33,984 bases of DNA from JAPUIN01 sp041580375 (GCA_041580375.1 JBFGDZ010000015.1:1-33984), one strand, 5' to 3'; shown: positions 1 through 7,088, counted from the stretch's first letter. Program-made: numbers and translations. Notes: generated from the sequence alone by a model not told the origin.

Positions 1-225
1 GGCGATGCGGGTCTTCCAGGTGATCGGCACGCCGCCCACGCGCAGACGGTAGTCGATTATCGTCCCTTCCCGCATGACGATCGGCAGAGGGGTCAGGATG
101 ACGAAGCCCATCCCGGGCGGCGTGATCTTCGCCAGATTCCCCGCGTCCGCGAAAAAGGCGAACGTCTCGTCGATCGGCAGCGGCAGCGTCATGCCGGCGC
201 GGAATCGATGAACTCCCCGTCGCAT
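1..225 (-). CDS. SRPBCC-family protein, N-terminal part only
   Basis: The frame starts at ATG 225 and runs off the left edge of the window, so only about 75 N-terminal residues are present. The start MRRGVHRFRAGMTLPLPIDE is followed by ETFAFFADAGNLAKITPPG and MGFVILTPLPIVMREGTIID. This is the typical opening of the START/SRPBCC (polyketide cyclase/dehydrase-like) fold, where the phrase F-F-x-D-A-x-N-L precedes the first helices. Members bind hydrophobic ligands in a deep cavity, and the ligand cannot be read from this fragment. It is the last gene seen of the minus-strand run that begins near 5107, 67 bases after the upstream membrane protein. Family assignment is fairly sure; role is unknown. 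Confidence 0.75.
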   Translation of the reverse strand, partial: MRRGVHRFRAGMTLPLPIDETFAFFADAGNLAKITPPGMGFVILTPLPIVMREGTIIDYRLRVGGVPITWKTRIA

Positions 226-292
226 GGTCCTCCTGTTCTCGAGCGTTTCCCGCCTCCCCGGGGACCGTGGCATCCGCCAACCGGCCGATCGT

Positions 293-619
293 TCAGCTCC
301 CGAGGTGGGAGACTTTGTGGCCCCTACCGTGCAGGAGCCAGGTCATGGCCGCGGCCCACAGGAGGCTGTTCACCGCGATCGGCAGGGCGCTGAAAAGCCC
401 CGGAAACCAGTGCGCCGTCGCCGGGAAGCGGCCCAGCAGAAGCAGCACGGGGGAGGTCAGGACCCCCTGGAGCGTGGCCAGCCACTGCTCCGCCTCGCCC
501 GGCGCCCTCCCGGTAACGAGCCGATCGCGCGCCAGCGCCCGCCCCAGGTACATCAGAGCGAGCGTCAAGCCGCCGTGGGCCGCGGTGAAGGCGGCGAGAA
601 ATCCGGCCCTCGCCCTCAC
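293..619 (-). CDS. Small integral membrane protein, unknown function
   Basis: This 108-residue protein is mostly hydrophobic, with about three membrane segments near residues 5-28, 45-63 and 75-97, joined by short Arg-rich loops. I do not recognise a named family. Its ATG overlaps the stop of the upstream DUF6174-like gene by four bases (ATGA, 616-619), which suggests translational coupling. The reading frame matches the codon pattern of its neighbours and fits exactly between them. It could be a small inner-membrane partner of the upstream lipoprotein, but nothing in the sequence shows this directly. Confidence 0.65.
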   Translation of the reverse strand: MRARAGFLAAFTAAHGGLTLALMYLGRALARDRLVTGRAPGEAEQWLATLQGVLTSPVLLLLGRFPATAHWFPGLFSALPIAVNSLLWAAAMTWLLHGRGHKVSHLGS

Positions 620-1149
620 GGGTCAGCGCCGTCCGCGATCTCGAACCGGCGCACGATGATCGTCGCCTCCGATCCTGGCACGTCTCGCTCGCCGCGGCGC
701 CGCGCGCCGAGGACGATGCGTCGCGGGAACGGAGGCGTCCCCCCGAACGAGACCAGGATCTCGCGCCGCCTCCCGGCGGCCAGCTCCTGGCGCAGGAAGT
801 CGAACAGGCCTCGCGGCGTGAAGGGAGAGGCCTGCTCCTCGCGCAGCGCCGCCGCGTCTCCCCAGCGGCGCCCGTCCGCGTCCCAGTAGGACACCGACGC
901 CTCCATGATGCGACCGTCGCGCACGGTGATCAGATTCCGACGCCTCTCCTCCGGACGCTGGACGTCGACGGTGATGCGATAGTCGAGAACCGGCGACGCC
1001 TTCCACGACGCCTCGACGGTCGCGATCCGCTCGGCCGTCGCACGCTCCAGACCCAGGCCGCACGCCGTCGCGCCGGCCGCGAGCAGCAGGGTGGTCGCGG
1101 TGCGCGCCACGCGGCGTCCCCTCGCGCGCGCCCTACCCGCGGCGTTCAT
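616..1149 (-). CDS. DUF6174-like exported protein
   Basis: The 177-residue product has a basic N-terminus (GRARARGRRVARTA), a hydrophobic stretch and a Cys in the context AGATAC near residue 30. That is a weak lipobox, so the protein may be a lipoprotein or simply secreted. The segment VLDYRITVDVQRPEERRR, followed by ITVRDGRI, resembles the core of DUF6174 proteins (Y-x-[FI]-x-[VL] strand, then a V-x-[DV]-G turn). A later FTPRGLFDFLRQEL helix also fits that family. Function is unknown for the family. The start overlaps the upstream thioesterase by 17 bases, and the stop overlaps the downstream membrane gene by four. Confidence 0.65.
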   Translation of the reverse strand: MNAAGRARARGRRVARTATTLLLAAGATACGLGLERATAERIATVEASWKASPVLDYRITVDVQRPEERRRNLITVRDGRIMEASVSYWDADGRRWGDAAALREEQASPFTPRGLFDFLRQELAAGRRREILVSFGGTPPFPRRIVLGARRRGERDVPGSEATIIVRRFEIADGADP

Positions 1150-1558
1150 CGGCTTCGTAGACGAGGTACGTGAACAGGCCGCGCGCCACGGGCCGCCCCG
1201 CTTGAGTCACCTCGACGTCGCACACGCCGATGCGCCGGCCCCGCTGCACGACGCGGGCGCGCGCCGTCACGGGCCCGCGATCCGGAAGCGCAGGGCGCAG
1301 AAAGTTCACCTTGAACTCGACGCTCGTCATCGTCCGTCCCGCCGCGAGGCCGGGGATCAAGGTGTAAACGGCGGCCGTGTCGGCAAGCGCCGCCAGCACG
1401 CCGCCGTGGATCACCCCCTCCTCCTGGACGAACTCCGGACGCGCGTCCATCGCCAGCACCGCCTCGTCAACCGAGCGCGCGATCAGGCGGAAGCCGAGGT
1501 GTCGGTTCAGGGGCACGTCCGCGAACCGTTCGGCGCGATCCTCAGGCCGCGACGACAT
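1133..1558 (-). CDS. PaaI-family hotdog thioesterase
   Basis: At 141 residues this is a normal length for a single-hotdog PaaI-type acyl-CoA thioesterase. The hallmark HGGVLAALADTAA helix sits near residues 51-63. It is followed by MTSVEFKVNFLRPA, the strand that normally lies against the CoA. NRHLGFRL at the N-terminus is the usual substrate-side loop. Such enzymes hydrolyse acyl- or aryl-CoA thioesters in the cytoplasm; the substrate is not predictable here. The gene overlaps the upstream ACT gene by 17 bases and the downstream DUF6174-like gene by 17 bases. A second, different PaaI-like gene lies at 3102-3530 in the same run. Confidence 0.85.
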   Translation of the reverse strand: MSSRPEDRAERFADVPLNRHLGFRLIARSVDEAVLAMDARPEFVQEEGVIHGGVLAALADTAAVYTLIPGLAAGRTMTSVEFKVNFLRPALPDRGPVTARARVVQRGRRIGVCDVEVTQAGRPVARGLFTYLVYEADERRG

Positions 1559-1934
1559 GACCCGCCTCCGTGAGGGCGGCGCGCGCCGCCTCGATCTGCG
1601 TTTCCTTGACGAGGACGTAGTCCGTCTCGAAAGTGGACAGCGCGAACAGGCTGACCCCCTTCGCCGCCAGCGGAACCGCCAGCGATGCCAGCACGCCCGT
1701 CATCGACAGATCGAGCGGACCCGCGACCCGCAGGCAGCGCCAGCCGCGCTCGACACGGCCTCCGGCGGGGGCGTGATCCTCGGAGCAGACGATCGACAGC
1801 TCGGCGTCGGTCCGCGTCGCTGAGAAGAGCGGTCCGCCCTCCGCTCCCCCGGGGACCGGCGCCGAGGCGTCCAGCCGGCAGACGGCCAGCCGCCCCGGCA
1901 GGAGATCGAGCCGCAGGACGCGGGCGGCCGTCAC
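1542..1934 (-). CDS. ACT-domain protein (CASTOR/COG3603-like)
   Basis: The protein has 130 residues. Its features include an N-terminal strand followed by ACRL-type contacts (GRLAVCRLDAS), ELSIVCSEDHAP, and then WRCLRVAGPLDLSMTGVLAS and LAAKGVSLFALSTFETDYVL. This order is that of small tandem-ACT proteins related to the amino-acid-binding part of aspartate kinase and to CASTOR. Known members bind small ligands and are regulatory rather than catalytic. No partner enzyme is encoded beside it. The ATG overlaps the stop of the upstream membrane gene by four bases (1931-1934). Confidence 0.8.
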   Translation of the reverse strand: MTAARVLRLDLLPGRLAVCRLDASAPVPGGAEGGPLFSATRTDAELSIVCSEDHAPAGGRVERGWRCLRVAGPLDLSMTGVLASLAVPLAAKGVSLFALSTFETDYVLVKETQIEAARAALTEAGHVVAA

Positions 1935-2347
1935 GCCGACCCGCGAGGCCGCGCCAGCCGCACGCCTAGATACGCGGCCGGGAGGAAGACCAGGAGTCCC
2001 GCGACCGAAAACCAGGCCGGATGGGGGATCATGATCATGTTGAAGAGACCGCCTCCGAGCAGGATCGCACCGACGACGAGACCGTGCGCCAGCGGCGATC
2101 GCGCGGCGAGCCGCGCCGCCACCCAGCCGCCCGCGAGAGTCCCACCAGCCCAGGCGATCAGGACGAGCACGAGCGCTCCGGCCGGCGCATTCTCCATGGC
2201 CGCTCGCAGCGCCTCCCGATCGGACGGATCGAGTCCCGGTGGCGGCGGGTAGATCACATGTCCGAACGACTCGATGATCGCCACCACCACGCCCGCCACG
2301 ACGGATCCCGCCACGACGGCCAGCACGGTTCGGACGACGGACCTCAT
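1931..2347 (-). CDS. Four-helix integral membrane protein, unknown function
   Basis: The 138-residue protein has hydrophobic segments near residues 6-28, 57-80, 87-105 and 112-130. The loop YPPPPGLDPSDREALRA between segments 1 and 2 contains a Pro-rich turn and an acidic helix. This arrangement is common in small uncharacterised membrane proteins of soil bacteria, and I cannot assign a function. It starts three bases after the stop of the lipase-like gene and ends in a four-base overlap with the ACT gene, so it is clearly co-transcribed. Confidence 0.7.
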   Translation of the reverse strand: MRSVVRTVLAVVAGSVVAGVVVAIIESFGHVIYPPPPGLDPSDREALRAAMENAPAGALVLVLIAWAGGTLAGGWVAARLAARSPLAHGLVVGAILLGGGLFNMIMIPHPAWFSVAGLLVFLPAAYLGVRLARPRGSA

Positions 2348-2350
2348 GGC

Positions 2351-3136
2351 TCAGGCTCCCTCCTCACCGTGATCGAAGGACCCTTCCCTCAGGAAACGCA
2401 GCGTCTGCTCGAGAACGTCGTTGCCGTTCATGATGAACGTATGCGTGTGAGGGACCACGAGAAAATCGGCCATGCCCTCCACGCGCGCCCGCTCGACCGC
2501 GACCAGGCCGTCGTCCGGCCCGGGGATCACCCAGGAGAAGATCGGCAGCAGGCTGCGATTGCCGGTGATGATCCCGACCTCGAAATCGACCGGACCGAGG
2601 GTCCGCGGCACGCTCCCCCGACCCGTGCCGAGCTCCTCGTGCGCCGGGGTCGCCGCATGCCGCACCAGCGGGATCTTGAGCAGGAGATCGATCAGCTCGC
2701 TTCCCCCGTTCGGAGGGCTGAGCATGACCGCCCTTCCCAACCGCGGGAACGGTCGCGATGCCGCGTAGTAGCGGAGCACGATGCCGCCCAGCGAGTGCGT
2801 GACGAAGTGAACCCGCCCCTCCTCCCCGGCACAGCACTCGCCCAACCGCTTCTCCAGCAGACCGGCCAGATCCTCGATGGAGCGCTTCGTCGAGGGATAG
2901 CCGATGTTCTCGACGCGGTATCCCGCTCCCGCCAGCTTCCGCTCCAGCCGACGCATGGATCGGGGTGTGCGTCTCAGCCCGTGGAGCAGGACGACCGTGT
3001 CCGCCGTCACGGGATCGGCTCCGGGCGCCGGGCGCGCCCCAGGATAACCCGGGAGTAAGGCCAGGAGGACGACCGCCGCGGCGGCGACGCGCCTCCGGTG
3101 GTCAGCGGAGCCCGCCCCGCCCATCGTCGAAGACAT
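2351..3136 (-). CDS. Exported alpha/beta hydrolase, lipase-like
   Basis: This 261-residue protein has an N-terminal signal-like segment (RRVAAAAVVLLALLPG, residues 15-30). A lipase-type alpha/beta hydrolase domain follows. The oxyanion-hole strand is VVLLHGLRRTPRSM near residue 50. The nucleophile elbow is THSLGGIVLRYY with Ser115. Likely acid and base are Asp208/209 (PGPDDGLV) and His230 or His232 (PHTHTFIM). The closest general type is a PGAP1/LipA-like esterase or lipase acting in the periplasm or outside the cell. ATG 3136 overlaps the end of the upstream thioesterase by 35 bases; an in-frame ATG at 3124 is the alternative start. Confidence 0.85.
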   Translation of the reverse strand: MSSTMGGAGSADHRRRVAAAAVVLLALLPGYPGARPAPGADPVTADTVVLLHGLRRTPRSMRRLERKLAGAGYRVENIGYPSTKRSIEDLAGLLEKRLGECCAGEEGRVHFVTHSLGGIVLRYYAASRPFPRLGRAVMLSPPNGGSELIDLLLKIPLVRHAATPAHEELGTGRGSVPRTLGPVDFEVGIITGNRSLLPIFSWVIPGPDDGLVAVERARVEGMADFLVVPHTHTFIMNGNDVLEQTLRFLREGSFDHGEEGA

Positions 3137-3530
3137 GAAAGGTCCCGCGGCTTTCCGCGACGAGGGCGCCGTCGTGCGTTCTCGTAGCCCGCGCCTCGAG
3201 GATCGCGAATCGCCCCTTCATCCGGATCAACCGGCTCTCGAGACGCACGGCCGAGCCGGACGCCAGAACGCCCCGGTATCGCACCTCGCAGCGCGCCGTA
3301 TGGGCGCTGACCCCCCTCAGGTACAGCCAGTTCGCCATGGCATCGTCGAGGGCGCTGTAGAGGATGCCGCCGTGGGTGGTTCCCTCGAAACCGGTGTGAT
3401 CCGGCCCCGGCGTGAACTCGCCCCGGCAGACGTCCCCGTCGAGACGAAATCGGATCTTCAGGCCGATCGGGTTGTCCGCCCCGCACGCGAAGCAGCGGCG
3501 CGCGTCGATCGCGCCGGCGGCCGCGCTCAA
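3102..3530 (-). CDS. PaaI-family hotdog thioesterase, Cys-rich N-terminus
   Basis: The 142-residue product carries HGGILYSALDDAMANWLYLRG, the PaaI-type catalytic helix. CFACGADNPIGLKIRF at the N-terminus is typical of hotdog thioesterases of the C-F-x-C-G-x-x-N-P-x-G-L type. I place the start at TTG 3530, because TTGA overlaps the stop of the GST gene by four bases and no ATG lies in frame nearby. The Cys pair C-x-x-C may bind metal or only stabilise the N-terminal loop. Frame and family are sure; the TTG start is inferred from coupling. The protein is clearly distinct in sequence from the PaaI-like product at 1133-1558. Confidence 0.82.
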   Translation of the reverse strand: MSAAAGAIDARRCFACGADNPIGLKIRFRLDGDVCRGEFTPGPDHTGFEGTTHGGILYSALDDAMANWLYLRGVSAHTARCEVRYRGVLASGSAVRLESRLIRMKGRFAILEARATRTHDGALVAESRGTFHVFDDGRGGLR

Positions 3531-4138
3531 GCCCCTGCCCCGTCCAGCATCGCCACGTGCCCCGGCTGCTCGCAGACGCGGGAGAGCCAGGCGCGCACCG
3601 AGGCGTAGGGGTCCAGATCGAAGCCCCCTTCGGGCGCCACGTGCGTGTAGGCGTACAGGGCGATGTCGGCGATCGAGTAGCGCCGGCCGACGAAGAACGG
3701 CTCGTTCTTCAGATGCCGCTCCATCGCCTCCAGCGCGGCGTGCCCGCCCTTGCGCCGCAGCACGAGGTGGTCGCGGTATGTCTCCTCCTGGCCGAGCGCG
3801 TGCACCCAGTAGCGCGCCACGGCGATGTTCGGCTCGTGATTGTTCTGCTCGAAGAAAAGCCACTGCAGCACGCGGATGCGCTCGAACGAGTCGGACGGCA
3901 GATACGGTGTTCCCTCCGCCAGGTGCCAGAGGATCGCGTTCGACTCCGCCACGCAGCGGCCGTCGTTCAGCTCCAGGATCGGGATCCGGAGTATGGGGCT
4001 CTTCGAGCCGAGCGTCCTGTCCCTGTCCTTGCGATCCTTCACGTCGACCGGCACGCGCTCGTACGGAAGATCGAGATGGGAGAGCATCAGGCGGACTTTG
4101 TAGCAGTTTCCGGAGATCGCGGAATCGTACAGTCGCAT
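3527..4138 (-). CDS. Glutathione S-transferase family protein
   Basis: At 203 residues this is full length for a cytosolic GST. The thioredoxin-like N-terminal domain starts MRLYDSAISGNCYKVRLMLS. Its Ser/Cys region (SGNCYK) stands where the glutathione-activating residue lies. The cis-proline motif RIPILELNDG and the glutathione gamma-Glu motif VAESNAILWHLAEG follow. The helical C-terminal domain includes FFVGRRYSIADIALYAYTHV, the usual N-capping box and hydrophobic staple. It most resembles the bacterial YfcG/beta-like GSTs. Substrate is unknown. It lies four bases from the zinc ribbon gene and overlaps the thioesterase start. Confidence 0.9.
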   Translation of the reverse strand: MRLYDSAISGNCYKVRLMLSHLDLPYERVPVDVKDRKDRDRTLGSKSPILRIPILELNDGRCVAESNAILWHLAEGTPYLPSDSFERIRVLQWLFFEQNNHEPNIAVARYWVHALGQEETYRDHLVLRRKGGHAALEAMERHLKNEPFFVGRRYSIADIALYAYTHVAPEGGFDLDPYASVRAWLSRVCEQPGHVAMLDGAGA

Positions 4139-4142
4139 CGTC

Positions 4143-4649
4143 CTACCCCTCGATGTAGTAGCTGGGCCGGAGGAAACGGAGCAGGTGGCCGATGCGCCGC
4201 GCCACGCGCAGCCCCTTCTCGCCCTGCGTCTTCATCCTGGCGATGTCCTCCCCCAGCACGTCGCGGAAATACCTTCGGGCCGCTTCGCGGCGCTCATCCT
4301 CCGTCTTGAACAACGACCGGATGCGCTTCAGCTCGCCGTGGTCGAGCCAGTAGCCCCCGCAGACGCCGCACTCGTCCACCTCGACGCTCTGCTTCGCGCT
4401 CCAGCAGTGCCGCATCATGACCGAATCGGAACATTTCGGACAGCGCAGACGCCGCGCATGATCGATCACGAGCGCGTCGTCGCGAGGGACGTCCAGGAGC
4501 GATTCCCCCTCACCCTCGTGGGGCTCGTCGAATTTCCGGATCTCGAACTGATCGAACCAGAGCCCGGCGCAGCCGCCGGTGCATACGTCGACCGTCACGG
4601 CTCCGGCCCGTGTCGAGGTGAGCGCGTGCCCGCAGGCCGGGCAGTTCAC
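4143..4649 (-). CDS. TFIIB-type zinc ribbon protein
   Basis: This 168-residue protein has two Cys-rich ribbons. The first is CPACG at residue 3 paired with VCTGGCAGLWFD. The second is RCPKCSDS paired with ECGVCGGYWLDHGEL. This is the arrangement of the zf-TFIIB (COG3809) family, whose members have a conserved G-x-W-[FL]-D after the second Cys pair. The start is set at GTG 4649 because GTGA overlaps the GNAT stop by four bases and the next residues, NCPACG, begin the first ribbon directly. The C-terminal third is a basic helix rich in Arg and Lys that could contact nucleic acid. Role is unknown. Confidence 0.82.
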   Translation of the reverse strand: MNCPACGHALTSTRAGAVTVDVCTGGCAGLWFDQFEIRKFDEPHEGEGESLLDVPRDDALVIDHARRLRCPKCSDSVMMRHCWSAKQSVEVDECGVCGGYWLDHGELKRIRSLFKTEDERREAARRYFRDVLGEDIARMKTQGEKGLRVARRIGHLLRFLRPSYYIEG

Positions 4650-5107
4650 TTCGGTTGTCCCGGGATCTTTCTGGTCATGAGCATGCGATCGTGCTCCTCG
4701 AAACCCCACCGGCGATAGAGACGGAGGGCGGCGGTATTGTCGCGACCGACCTCCAGGTGCAGGGCGTTGACCCGCAATCCGGCCGCGGCCTCCTGCGCCG
4801 TCTCGAGCGCACGCGTCCCGATGCCGCGGCCGCGGTGCGACTTTCGGACGTACAGCTCGTCGATGAACGCGTCCCGGCCTCCGTATTCGATGCTGTGGCC
4901 GAGGGTGAGTACGAGATATCCGACGGCCTCCCGGGCGTCGCGAATCAGCCAGACGCGATTGAAGTCGGGACAGGAGAAGATCTCCTCCAGCGCGCGGCGG
5001 GCTTCCCGTTCATCGAAGCGATCCCCCTCCGCCGCGGCGTACTCGTCCATCAGGACGATCAGATCCCCGGTCTCGGGCGGGCCGGCGGGCGCGAAGGAGA
5101 TCTCCAT
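4646..5107 (-). CDS. GNAT-family N-acetyltransferase
   Basis: The 153-residue product is a standard single-domain GNAT. The acetyl-CoA binding motif A is VRKSHRGRGIGTRALE (R/Q-x-x-G-x-G/A), preceded by the strand DAFIDELYVR. Motif B is NALHLEVGRDNTAALRLYRR, then WGFEEHDRMLM. Such enzymes acetylate amines of small molecules or proteins in the cytoplasm; the acceptor is unknown. I choose ATG 5107 because the protein then begins directly with MEISFAPAG, the first strand of the fold. The gene leads the minus-strand run, with a promoter-like element about 90 bases upstream. Confidence 0.88.
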   Translation of the reverse strand: MEISFAPAGPPETGDLIVLMDEYAAAEGDRFDEREARRALEEIFSCPDFNRVWLIRDAREAVGYLVLTLGHSIEYGGRDAFIDELYVRKSHRGRGIGTRALETAQEAAAGLRVNALHLEVGRDNTAALRLYRRWGFEEHDRMLMTRKIPGQPK

Positions 5108-5196
5108 GGTCGCTCCATGGTGGGGCTGCGCCCGTCGGCGAGGGAACCACGTCGCCCCTTCGCACACGGACGCCCATGCATGAGAGTGTCGCGAGG

Positions 5197-5226
5197 ATCG
5201 TACACCGGCGACGGGACCCGGGTCCA
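5197..5226 (-). promoter_or_regulatory. Promoter-like element for the GNAT-led operon
   Basis: Reading the minus strand, TGGACC (5226-5221) is separated by 18 bases from TACGAT (5202-5197). The -35 and -10 matches to the vegetative sigma-70 consensus are each four of six. The expected start of transcription is near 5190, giving a leader of about 83 bases before the GNAT ATG. The same -35 flavour (T-G-G-A-C) and the same 18-base spacing appear at the BolA promoter in this window. Identified by eye only. Confidence 0.4.
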
Positions 5227-5273
5227 TCCGGTCCGATCCGGCCACGCGCGTCCCGCCGCGGCGCCTTCTCCCG

Positions 5274-5363
5274 GAGCAGCGAGCCGTCGAGGGCAAGACG
5301 CTCGCGCGTCACCCCGTCCCTGCGGCTCATCTCGAGCAGCCGGCGCCGGATCTCCTCGTCCAT
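5274..5363 (-). pseudogene. Possible N-terminal remnant of a DUF6624-like gene
   Basis: From ATG 5363 the minus strand encodes MDEEIRRRLLEMSRRDGVTR and then ERLALDGSLL. This resembles the first helix of DUF6624 proteins (L-L-x-M-A-x-x-D-x-x-x-R, followed by L-x-x-D-G-S-L). After about 30 residues the similarity stops and the frame becomes Arg/Gly-rich. It then runs through the GNAT promoter region and 98 bases into the GNAT gene. No continuation was found in the other two frames. It may be a truncated gene or a short unrelated peptide gene. Confidence 0.3.
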
Positions 5364-5376
5364 CGCCGCCGCTCAC

Positions 5377-5943
5377 TCAGCGGCGCGGAGGCTCGGCGAC
5401 GACGCCGCCGGAGCCCTCGAGCATCCCCTTCAGCTCCATCTCGGTGACCTGGCGGAAGGAGATCTTGTACCCCTCATAGATGGCGATGCCGTAGAACAAC
5501 AGGTCGATCGGGCTCCACATCGCGTACATCATCTCGGCGGCCATCTCCAGGTTCAGGGCGCTCAGCACCTGGAAGAATGGAACCTCGTGCTGGCGGGCCA
5601 CCATGCCGCACGCCGCGAGAACGTTTCCCGCAGCGCATGCCAGCAGGGCCAGGAGGCCGCCGGTGAAGCCGAACGATCTGTCGATCCCCTTGCCGAAGAT
5701 GCGCACGCCGTACCCGACCAGAAACCCGATTCCGATCGCCATGAATCCGATCTGGTAGCCGGTCACGACGGTGACGATGGCCCAGAGGATCGCGCCGATG
5801 AGGCCGGCGACCGTGCCCGCGAGGATGCCCCCGCCCAGGCTCTGCTCCGAAAGAAGCCGGTCCCTCACATACCGCTCCTGCGCCGGATCGAGTCCCTCGT
5901 TTTCCGGTGCGCCGCCGGGGTCCTGTGTCGGCTGTTCGGACAT
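5377..5943 (-). CDS. Integral membrane protein with acidic N-terminal tail
   Basis: The 188-residue protein begins with a polar, acidic tail (about 35 residues). Hydrophobic segments follow near residues 36-58, 60-75, 88-108 and 140-158. The loop GYGVRIFGKGIDRSFG between segments 2 and 3 is typical of a recurrent uncharacterised bacterial membrane family. I choose ATG 5943 over ATG 5958 because GAGGAG lies just upstream at good spacing. No function can be assigned. The nearest upstream gene, the CBS-pair protein, is 129 bases away, and that gap contains an 18-base direct repeat. Confidence 0.7.
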   Translation of the reverse strand: MSEQPTQDPGGAPENEGLDPAQERYVRDRLLSEQSLGGGILAGTVAGLIGAILWAIVTVVTGYQIGFMAIGIGFLVGYGVRIFGKGIDRSFGFTGGLLALLACAAGNVLAACGMVARQHEVPFFQVLSALNLEMAAEMMYAMWSPIDLLFYGIAIYEGYKISFRQVTEMELKGMLEGSGGVVAEPPRR

Positions 5944-5996
5944 GGCCCGCTCCTCCATGCAGGGCGACTCCGCCGCGAGGGGCGGGACGCAATGTT

Positions 5997-6032
5997 CGCG
6001 TGGACACGATCCTGCGCCTGGACACGGTCACG
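5997..6032. repeat. Tandem 18-base direct repeat upstream of membrane gene
   Basis: Two adjacent 18-base units, CGCGTGGACACGATCCTG (5997-6014) and CGCCTGGACACGGTCACG (6015-6032), match at 14 of 18 positions. The shared core is TGGACACG. They lie 54 to 89 bases upstream of the minus-strand membrane gene start at 5943, in non-coding DNA. Direct repeats at this distance can be binding sites for a regulator. No such regulator is encoded nearby. Confidence 0.35.
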
Positions 6033-6072
6033 GATGAATCCCGAACTGATCTGCGTTCTCGAGGGATATGCT

Positions 6073-6504
6073 CTAACCGGTGATGTAGCGCTCGAGCTGC
6101 TCGATCGTGTACTTCTGATCGTCAATGATGGCGCGCAGGAGGTCCCGGATCGACAGCATCCCCACGAGACTGGAGCCGTCGAGTACCGGGAGGTGTCGGA
6201 CCTTCTTCTCGTTCATCAGCGCCATGCACTGTTCGACCGTCGTCTCCGGGTGGACGTACAGGATCTTCGTCGACATGATATCGCGCACCTGCGTGCCCTG
6301 CGAAGACTTGCCCTTGAGGATCACCTTCCGGGCATAATCGCGCTCCGAGACGAGGCCGACCGGCCGCTCGTCCTCGAGCACGATGAGCGCCCCGATCTCC
6401 TTTTCCGCCATCAGCTTGATCGCCTCGTAGACCGGTCGATCCGCGGGGATCGACCAGACGTCCCGCCCTTTTTGATCCAGGATGATCTTGACGGTGGTTT
6501 GCAT
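6073..6504 (-). CDS. CBS-domain pair protein
   Basis: At 143 residues this is a stand-alone pair of CBS domains, the usual Bateman module. CBS1 contains VYEAIKLMAEKEIGALIVLE and VGLVSERDYARKVILKG. CBS2 contains MSTKILYVHPETTVEQCMAL, VRHLPVLDGSSLVGMLSIRD and LLRAIIDDQ. Each domain keeps the (I/V)-x-x-(R/D)-D nucleotide-binding end (SERDYAR, SIRDLLR). Such proteins bind adenosine nucleotides or SAM and regulate a partner in the cytoplasm; the partner is unknown. ATG 6504 is preceded by GAGGCTCGAGGGA, and the protein starts right at the first CBS strand. It is separated from the upstream VOC gene by 194 non-coding bases. Confidence 0.9.
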   Translation of the reverse strand: MQTTVKIILDQKGRDVWSIPADRPVYEAIKLMAEKEIGALIVLEDERPVGLVSERDYARKVILKGKSSQGTQVRDIMSTKILYVHPETTVEQCMALMNEKKVRHLPVLDGSSLVGMLSIRDLLRAIIDDQKYTIEQLERYITG

Positions 6505-6604
6505 TCCCTCGAGCCTCCCCGGTGAGTTCGCGTCCGGGCGCCTCGGCGACCTGGTCGGGGGGGACGGCGCCGCGAACGCACGGCGGACCGTGAAACTGGA
6601 AACG

Positions 6605-6610
6605 ATTGTA
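6605..6610 (-). promoter_or_regulatory. Candidate -10 box upstream of the CBS gene
   Basis: The minus strand reads GCGGTACAATCGTTTCC, giving TACAAT (five of six to TATAAT) in an otherwise GC-rich gap of 194 bases. A convincing -35 element at 17-18 bases was not seen. The implied leader to ATG 6504 is about 95 bases long. I see no clear riboswitch-like structure in that leader. Confidence 0.35.
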
Positions 6611-6698
6611 CCGCAAAGGCCCGCTCGATCCGCGAAGAAGATTCGGGCCGCTTTTCGGACGGTCGCGTGCCGTGAGGCGGGCGATCGCCTGATGGTCG

Positions 6699-7088
6699 TC
6701 AGCGCGGTGGCTGAAACAGGGCACAGACGGCGCCGGCCGGATCGCGGATGACGCAGAAGCGGCCCCCGGCCAGACCGCGCGGTTTCACGGCCAGCGTGCC
6801 CCCGAGCCTCTCGCATGCGGCAACGCTCCGATCGAGGTCCTCCACGACGATGTAGAGAAGCCACTGCGGCGGCAGGTCGGCATTGGAGCCGCGCGCGTGG
6901 CAGACGCCGGCGATCGGCTCGTCCGAACCGGGAGCGATCATGTTGAAGTCGTTGTAGCCGTCCATGTCGACCGGACTCGACCGCCAGCCGACGACCTGCT
7001 CGTAGAATCGACCGACCTCGCCGGCGTCCCGGACGGTCAAATCCCTCCAGGCGATCGTCCCGGGCTTGGGGGCTTTCCGTTCACTCAT
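6699..7088 (-). CDS. VOC-family protein (glyoxalase-like)
   Basis: The 129-residue product has the paired beta-alpha-beta-beta-beta units of the vicinal oxygen chelate fold. The first unit is IAWRDLTVRDAGEVGRFYEQ, then VVGWRSSPVDM. The second unit is WLLYIVVEDLDRSVAACERL and GGRFCVIRDPAGAVCALFQP. This resembles small VOC proteins annotated as glyoxalase/bleomycin-resistance-like. Substrate and metal use are unknown. ATG 7088 is chosen because GAGGAG lies just upstream and the reading frame overlaps the DUF6265 stop by eight bases, consistent with coupling. Confidence 0.85.
   Translation of the reverse strand: MSERKAPKPGTIAWRDLTVRDAGEVGRFYEQVVGWRSSPVDMDGYNDFNMIAPGSDEPIAGVCHARGSNADLPPQWLLYIVVEDLDRSVAACERLGGTLAVKPRGLAGGRFCVIRDPAGAVCALFQPPR

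Noticed and set aside
660..700. TGGCACG near 677 as a sigma-54 site
   Set aside because: The -12 element TTGC is missing at the required spacing, and the sequence lies inside a coding region. The same holds for TGGCACG near 29472.
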